Assembly: GCA_910586125.1 (NCBI GenBank)
Contig: CAJUHP010000010.1
Location: 28,134-92,133 of the forward strand
Direction: 5' to 3'
Length of the DNA: 64,000 nt
Source of the DNA: an uncultured Lachnospiraceae bacterium
GTDB taxonomy: Bacteria; Bacillota; Clostridia; Lachnospirales; Lachnospiraceae
Below are positions 59,821 through 64,000 of the stretch, piece after piece. The notes under the pieces are model-generated. The model searched no databases, was not told the origin of the DNA, and saw nothing but the letters and a program-made list of their open reading frames with translations. Numbering within the stretch: position 1 is the stretch's first letter; each line of letters starts with the position of its first letter. Both the position numbers and the translations under genes were made by a program.

Positions 59821-61259
59821 TTCGTAATATTGTGTTTGATATGGGGCATGTACTGATCTATTTTTCACCGGAAATATTTATTGAGCGTCTGGGAGTGGCG
59901 GAGGAGGATCGCCCTCTTTTGATGCGGGAGGTTTTTCGGGATAAGGAATGGGTTCAGTTGGATCGGGGAACGCTGTCCGAGGAAGAAGCGGTTCAGATTT
60001 TCTGCAAACGTCTGCCAAAACGCCTTCACGAAGCAGTCGGGGAATTGGTCTGCGGCTGGTGGAAACGTCCCCTTCTTCCGGTTCCCGGCATGGCGCGGCT
60101 GGTGGGGGAACTGAAAGGACTGGGGTATGGGATCTATCTGCTTTCCAACGCAAACCGGCAGCTTCCACGCTATTTTAAAAGAATTCCAGGAGCAGAACAT
60201 TTTGACGGGCTCCTGGTTTCAGCGGACTGGAAACTGGTGAAGCCGCAGAGAGAAATTTATGAGAAGCTGTATGAGCAGTTTAATCTGAAGCCGGAGGAGT
60301 GTTTTTTTATCGACGATCAGCCGGCCAATATCGAGGGCGCCTACTGCACAGGAATGGAAGGGGCAGTTTTTGACGGCGATATGAAGAGACTGCGCAGAAA
60401 ACTGAATGAGGCAGGAATACCGGTACAGACACAGCAGAAGATAGTTTTTCTGGACATTGACGGAACGCTGGTGACAATGGGGCATATGGACCCTCCGGAT
60501 TCTGCCGTGGAGGCGATGCGGCGGGCCAGAGAGAACGGGCATCTTTTATATCTGTGTACGGGCAGAAATCTGTCCATGCTCTCTCCGATGCTTCGCTATG
60601 AGTTTGACGGGATAGTGGCCAGCGCGGGCGGTTTTATCCGATGCGGGGATCAGGTAATCTATGATTGCCCGATGGAGAAACATCTGTTGGAGAAGACGCT
60701 GGGGGCGCTGCGGACCCATGGGATATCCTGCTGTCTGGAATGTGCGGACGCGGCCTATGCGGATGATGAACTGCAGCGGCTGATGGCGCTGCATCTGTCT
60801 GAAAAAGCCAGCAGCGAGCTGGTTCGCTGGCGGGAAGCCTTTGAAAAGGATATGAATCTTCGCCCGATGGAAGAGTATCAGGGGCAGCCGGTTTATAAAA
60901 TTACGGTGGCCTGTGAATCCAAGGAAGATATGGATCTGGCTTACCAGGAGTTTCGGCAGGATTTTGAACTTTGTATCCAGGATCTGGGGGGCGACGGTTT
61001 TGTCAATGGAGAATTGGTAAATCGGTGTTTTCATAAGGGAAAAGCGGTGGAACGTGTCTGTACATATCTGGGAATTCCCGTGGAGGATTCTATGGCTTTT
61101 GGCGACAGCATGAACGACCTGGAAATGATTCAGACGGTTGGGATTGGCTTCTGTATGGCAGACGGCAATGAGAAGGTGAAGGCGGCAGCCGCTGAGATTT
61201 GCCCGCCGGCTGCGGAGGATGGAATTTATCGGATGTTTGAGAAGTATGGTTTGATTTAA
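59817..61259 (+). CDS. Fusion of two HAD-superfamily phosphatases
   Basis: 480 residues with two complete HAD domains. Residues 1-200 are a HAD-IA type phosphatase: nucleophile region IVFDMGHVLIYF, LLSNANRQLPRYF and FFIDDQPANIEGAY. Residues 208-480 are a Cof-type (HAD-IIB) phosphatase: VFLDIDGTLVTMGHMD, YLCTGRNLSML, a cap domain, and GDSMNDLEMIQTVGIGFCMA. Each has its DxD motif (DMG in the first, so the second Asp is replaced there). The N-terminal unit lacks the usual DxD, which may make it inactive or altered. Substrates are probably small phosphate esters. It overlaps the DUF2871 gene by 4 bases. Confidence 0.88.
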   Translation: MIRNIVFDMGHVLIYFSPEIFIERLGVAEEDRPLLMREVFRDKEWVQLDRGTLSEEEAVQIFCKRLPKRLHEAVGELVCGWWKRPLLPVPGMARLVGELKGLGYGIYLLSNANRQLPRYFKRIPGAEHFDGLLVSADWKLVKPQREIYEKLYEQFNLKPEECFFIDDQPANIEGAYCTGMEGAVFDGDMKRLRRKLNEAGIPVQTQQKIVFLDIDGTLVTMGHMDPPDSAVEAMRRARENGHLLYLCTGRNLSMLSPMLRYEFDGIVASAGGFIRCGDQVIYDCPMEKHLLEKTLGALRTHGISCCLECADAAYADDELQRLMALHLSEKASSELVRWREAFEKDMNLRPMEEYQGQPVYKITVACESKEDMDLAYQEFRQDFELCIQDLGGDGFVNGELVNRCFHKGKAVERVCTYLGIPVEDSMAFGDSMNDLEMIQTVGIGFCMADGNEKVKAAAAEICPPAAEDGIYRMFEKYGLI

Positions 61260-61273
61260 GAAAGAATTATACC

Positions 61274-61311
61274 AAAAAATCGCTGAAGTCTCACGGCCTC
61301 AGCGATTTTTT
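61274..61311. terminator. Bidirectional terminator between HAD and chemoreceptor genes
   Basis: A 13-base stem AAAAAATCGCTGA/TCAGCGATTTTTT serves the two convergent genes. Confidence 0.85.
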
Positions 61312-61351
61312 TATTTGGGGAGTTATTTGCAATCCCGCTCTCTTTTCCTGT

Positions 61352-63034
61352 TTAGATTTCCGATTCCAGCGTAAACATAGAGATGAGCTTCTTCAGCGTC
61401 TGCGCCTGCGCGGACAGCTCCTCGCTGGCGGCGGCGGATTCCTCCGAAGTGGCGGAGTTTGTCTGCACAACGCTGGAAATCTGGTCGATGGCCACGGTGA
61501 TCTGTGACACAGAATCAGACTGCTTCTCAGCGGCGGAGGAGATCAGCGTCATGACGTCCAAAACTTTCTGAGCGCTTTCCACGACAGCCTGCAGAGACTG
61601 ACCGGTTGCCTGCGACAGACTGGCGCCCTCGCTGACGGCGGCAATGGTGTCTTCAATCAGAACGGCAGTGCTCTTGGAGGCTTCTGCCGATTTTCCAGCC
61701 AAGTTTCGTACTTCGTCGGCCACTACCGCGAAGCCCTTTCCGGCAGCGCCGGCGCGTGCCGCCTCCACCGCGGCGTTTAAGGCCAGGATATTCGTCTGGA
61801 ATGCAATGTCCTCGATGGACTTGATAACCTTGCTGATTTCCTGAGATTTGGTCTCGATGTTAGCCATGGCGCGCATCAGTTGATCCATATGAGAAGAGCA
61901 AACCTGGATCTGCTCATTGGACTGCATATTTTCCTCTTTGGCGGTCTTCGTGTGTTCGGCGGTATCCTGAGCCAGCCGGCTGACATCGTTGATGGTAGCG
62001 GCGAGTTCCTGAACGGAGGAAGCCTGTTCGGTAGCGCCCTGCGCCAGAGCCTGCGCGCTGTTGGAAACCTGATCGCTGCCAGAGCCGACCTGATCCGAGG
62101 CGAGAACGATGTTGGTCATGGTGTTGTTCAAATCATCCCGCATTTTGCGTATGGAGGTCAAGATAGGCTTCAGCTCACCTTTGTAGCTCTGCTCGGCCTG
62201 TGTGTGAACCGTAAGGTTGCCGCTGGCCATCTCGTTGAGCATGTGGTTGATATCGCGGATGACAATCTTCAGAGTAGCGATGGTAGAGCGCATCGAGTCG
62301 GACAGCATACCCAGTTCGTCCTTGGAATGATAGTTGATATCCACCTCAAAATCGCCGTCACTCATCTTTTGCGCAGCCATCTCTAGCTGTGTGATAGCAG
62401 ACGTGATCGCTTTGGTTATGTAGCGGGACAGATACATGCCGGCTGCCACGGCCAGAACGCCGACAAAGAGCAGAACAATGATGGTAGTTTTGCTGGAAGA
62501 CATGCCGCTGTCGTGCTTCATCGTTGCATATTCGTTGGCCTGATCGGTGATTGAATTAACCGAATCGGTAATGTCCGTCAGCAGATCAACAATCTCTGCC
62601 TGATAAACTTTATAGGCCTCTTCCACATTGTTGGCTAAGCACAGAACGGCATATTGATCCAGCACCGTATTCATCTCTTTTGTCTGGGTCTGCAGCCGGG
62701 TAATATCGCTTTTATCACCGCTGTAATTTGTGAGGAGGAACTCCGAATACTGCTCCATGAGATCAAGCTTTTCCTGTGCCTTATCGAGCATTTGCTGTGT
62801 GACGGCGGGATCGGATTCCAGACAGGCGCGGAGCATATATTTCGCGGCCGCTTCACTTTCCCGGTCAGCTTGGATAACTTCTCGAACATTGGCAAAGGGT
62901 TTGTTATAGAATTCATTTAGATTCTGAGCGACAGAGTTTAAGCTGAATGCTCCGAAAATGATACAGATAACAAGAAGCGCCAGAATGGTTCCAAAGGCGA
63001 TGGACAGTTTCATGGATATTTTTTGATCCTTCAT
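61352..63034 (-). CDS. Methyl-accepting chemotaxis protein
   Basis: A 560-residue receptor of the same layout as the one at 21565: membrane segment at 10-30, a four-helix-bundle sensor, second segment around 185-205, HAMP, and the signalling coil with tip IEDIAFQTNILALNAAVEAA and GKGFAVVADEVRNLA. The two share most of their cytoplasmic half but differ in the sensor, so they answer to different signals. It has its own minus-strand promoter and shares a terminator with the HAD gene. No ligand can be inferred. Confidence 0.95.
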   Translation of the reverse strand: MKDQKISMKLSIAFGTILALLVICIIFGAFSLNSVAQNLNEFYNKPFANVREVIQADRESEAAAKYMLRACLESDPAVTQQMLDKAQEKLDLMEQYSEFLLTNYSGDKSDITRLQTQTKEMNTVLDQYAVLCLANNVEEAYKVYQAEIVDLLTDITDSVNSITDQANEYATMKHDSGMSSSKTTIIVLLFVGVLAVAAGMYLSRYITKAITSAITQLEMAAQKMSDGDFEVDINYHSKDELGMLSDSMRSTIATLKIVIRDINHMLNEMASGNLTVHTQAEQSYKGELKPILTSIRKMRDDLNNTMTNIVLASDQVGSGSDQVSNSAQALAQGATEQASSVQELAATINDVSRLAQDTAEHTKTAKEENMQSNEQIQVCSSHMDQLMRAMANIETKSQEISKVIKSIEDIAFQTNILALNAAVEAARAGAAGKGFAVVADEVRNLAGKSAEASKSTAVLIEDTIAAVSEGASLSQATGQSLQAVVESAQKVLDVMTLISSAAEKQSDSVSQITVAIDQISSVVQTNSATSEESAAASEELSAQAQTLKKLISMFTLESEI

Positions 63035-63087
63035 TTGGTATTTCCCTTCTTTTTTCTTTTCGTTTTTGGTTTTAATCCCTAAATCTA

Positions 63088-63115
63088 ATTATACCTTTAT
63101 CTGAATGACAGTCAA
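63088..63115 (-). promoter_or_regulatory. Promoter of the second chemoreceptor gene
   Basis: On the minus strand TTGACT and TATAAT are 16 bases apart, about 54 bases before the start codon. This looks like a normal vegetative promoter, not a flagellar sigma-28 one. Confidence 0.65.
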
Positions 63116-63240
63116 TAGTTGTTTGCAAAATAGTTATTTTTTCTTTCTGAAAATTTTATTTTTTGTTTACAGCAAAAGGATGGGAACGGCTGCCGGCCGC
63201 AAACTAATTCACGGAATGAACACCAACTGTTCACAAATTA

Positions 63241-63267
63241 TTAGCACTCACCTATTGCGAGTGCTAA
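63241..63267 (+). promoter_or_regulatory. CIRCE operator (HrcA binding site)
   Basis: TTAGCACTC, nine bases, then GAGTGCTAA is an exact match to the CIRCE consensus. HrcA bound here represses heat-shock genes until protein damage titrates it away. It overlaps the promoter below. Confidence 0.95.
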
Positions 63268-63283
63268 TAATCTGTGCTATACT
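63255..63283 (+). promoter_or_regulatory. Promoter of hsp20
   Basis: TTGCGA and TATACT are 17 bases apart. The -35 lies inside the CIRCE element, so bound HrcA would block RNA polymerase directly. The leader to the ATG is about 110 bases. Confidence 0.75.
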
Positions 63284-63400
63284 GTATCCAGAACAAAGGA
63301 GGAGACAAAAAACTCGCTCCTTCAGATGTTCACAAAGCGAAACTAAAAGAAGAATTCACGGCTTGAAATGCCGCGTACACAGAGAAAGGAAGTATGAATT

Positions 63401-63811
63401 ATGTTGATGCCCAGTCTGATTGGAGAGAGATTGTTTGATGACCTGTTCGATTTTGCGGTTCCGCGCACTCATACCACTAACGCCATGAGAACCGATATTC
63501 GTGAGACGGAGCAGGGATACGAGCTGGATGTGGATCTTCCCGGATACAAGAAGGATGATCTGAAGCTGGAGTTAAAGGACGGCTATCTGACAATCAACGC
63601 CGAGAGAAGCAGCGACAGCGCGGAAAACGCGGGCCGGTATGTCCGCAGAGAACGTTTCTATGGCGCCATGAGCCGCAGCTTTTACGTCGGAGACAATATC
63701 ACGCAGGAGGATATCCGGGCGAAGTTTCAGGACGGTATCCTGAGATTGTCTCTGCCGAAGGATAAGCCGAAGCAGGCGGAGGAAAAGAAGTACATTGCCA
63801 TCGAGGGCTGA
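63401..63811 (+). CDS. Hsp20/alpha-crystallin small heat-shock protein
   Basis: An ATP-independent holdase of 136 residues that keeps unfolding proteins soluble. The N-terminal stretch LMPSLIGERLFDDLFDFAVP is followed by the alpha-crystallin domain: YELDVDLPGYKKDDLKLELK, DGYLTINAERSS, FYGAMSRSFYVGDNI and FQDGILRLSLPKDK. A short acidic/basic tail ends IAIEG. The ATG at 63401 has AAAGGA 10 bases upstream. It is a single-gene unit between the CIRCE element and a strong terminator. Confidence 0.96.
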   Translation: MLMPSLIGERLFDDLFDFAVPRTHTTNAMRTDIRETEQGYELDVDLPGYKKDDLKLELKDGYLTINAERSSDSAENAGRYVRRERFYGAMSRSFYVGDNITQEDIRAKFQDGILRLSLPKDKPKQAEEKKYIAIEG

Positions 63812-63856
63812 TCGGCCGGATAGCAGACGCCAAGAAAGAGAGTGCAACAGGTAGAG

Positions 63857-63913
63857 AAACGGGCCGAAAGAGGAATTTCCCTTTTGGGAAAATTCCTCTT
63901 TCGGCCCGTTTTT
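63857..63913 (+). terminator. Terminator of hsp20
   Basis: A 21-base perfect stem (63857-63877 with 63891-63911) and an inner TCCC/GGGA hairpin are followed by a T run. Confidence 0.9.
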
Positions 63914-64000
63914 GGATGGATTTGTTCTTGTGTTCCTTGGCTTTTAGGGGAGTATCCCAAAGATTGTGTAAACCTTCAAACTGATGTAAGATAAAATTAC

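Noticed and set aside
1..64000. CRISPR arrays, tRNA and rRNA genes
   Set aside because: No evenly spaced direct repeats with unique spacers, no CCA-type cloverleaf sequences and no rRNA-like stretches were seen by eye; short tRNAs could still escape a manual reading.

Overview
The window reads as chromosome of an anaerobic, endospore-forming Clostridia member, most likely Lachnospiraceae. Supporting signs are SpoIIR and SpoVG, the GlgC/GlgD pair, DUF1934, SIMPL and DUF2871 proteins, a HrcA/CIRCE-controlled Hsp20, and strong AGGAGG ribosome sites with many GTG/TTG starts. Base composition is moderately GC-rich. I found no rRNA, tRNA or CRISPR array, and no clear insertion sequence.

Layout. 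(1) 1-7016: a truncated GntR regulator, spoIIR, ddl, murI, DUF1934, a cytidine-deaminase-like enzyme, a GNAT acetyltransferase, an EEP-family phosphoesterase and a SIMPL protein. (2) 7188-18813: a tetrapyrrole/sulfur block with hemA, a three-domain HemC-CobA-HemD fusion, hemL, hemB and a precorrin-2 dehydrogenase. These give every step from glutamyl-tRNA to sirohydrochlorin. They surround a siroheme-type sulfite reductase, a CoA-disulfide-reductase/rhodanese flavoprotein, a YeiH-type transporter and a divergent LysR regulator. (3) 18986-23352: an AraC regulator with a large helical C-terminus, a promoter/leader-peptide/terminator unit with no gene attached, a decayed EAL-domain pseudogene and a chemoreceptor. 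(4) 23589-30969: a lipoprotein GH5 cellulase, then a two-gene McrBC-like system. The latter is a 1188-residue AAA+ protein with Pro/Glu repeats and a coiled coil, plus a DUF2357/PD-(D/E)XK nuclease, and is the best candidate for an undescribed system. (5) 31037-35480: asnS, glgC, glgD and spoVG.

(6) 35723-43059: a two-component system followed by a Tat-exported molybdopterin reductase operon (catalytic subunit, Fe-S subunit, TorD-like chaperone, polyferredoxin). The catalytic subunit carries an in-frame receiver-like domain ahead of its Tat signal, and a strong internal ribosome site offers a second start just before the signal. (7) 43221-47706: a phosphorelay of hybrid kinase, HPt protein and HD-GYP response regulator, probably ending in c-di-GMP breakdown. 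(8) 47948-52500: a beta-glucoside module controlled by a LicT/RAT antitermination switch (licT, PTS IIBCA, 6-phospho-beta-glucosidase). (9) 52525-58009: pth, mfd and a PrsA-like lipoprotein. (10) 58079-59317: a cobalamin riboswitch before a DUF4430 protein and an ECF S component, probably B12 uptake. (11) 59365-63913: DUF2871, a double-HAD fusion, a second chemoreceptor, and hsp20 under a perfect CIRCE operator.

Functionally, the window combines cofactor-dependent anaerobic respiration (siroheme sulfite reduction and a molybdo-enzyme), signalling (two chemoreceptors, two phosphotransfer systems, HD-GYP and an EAL relic), beta-glucan use and one defence-like operon. Assignments rest on motifs and domain order read by eye; no database search was run.
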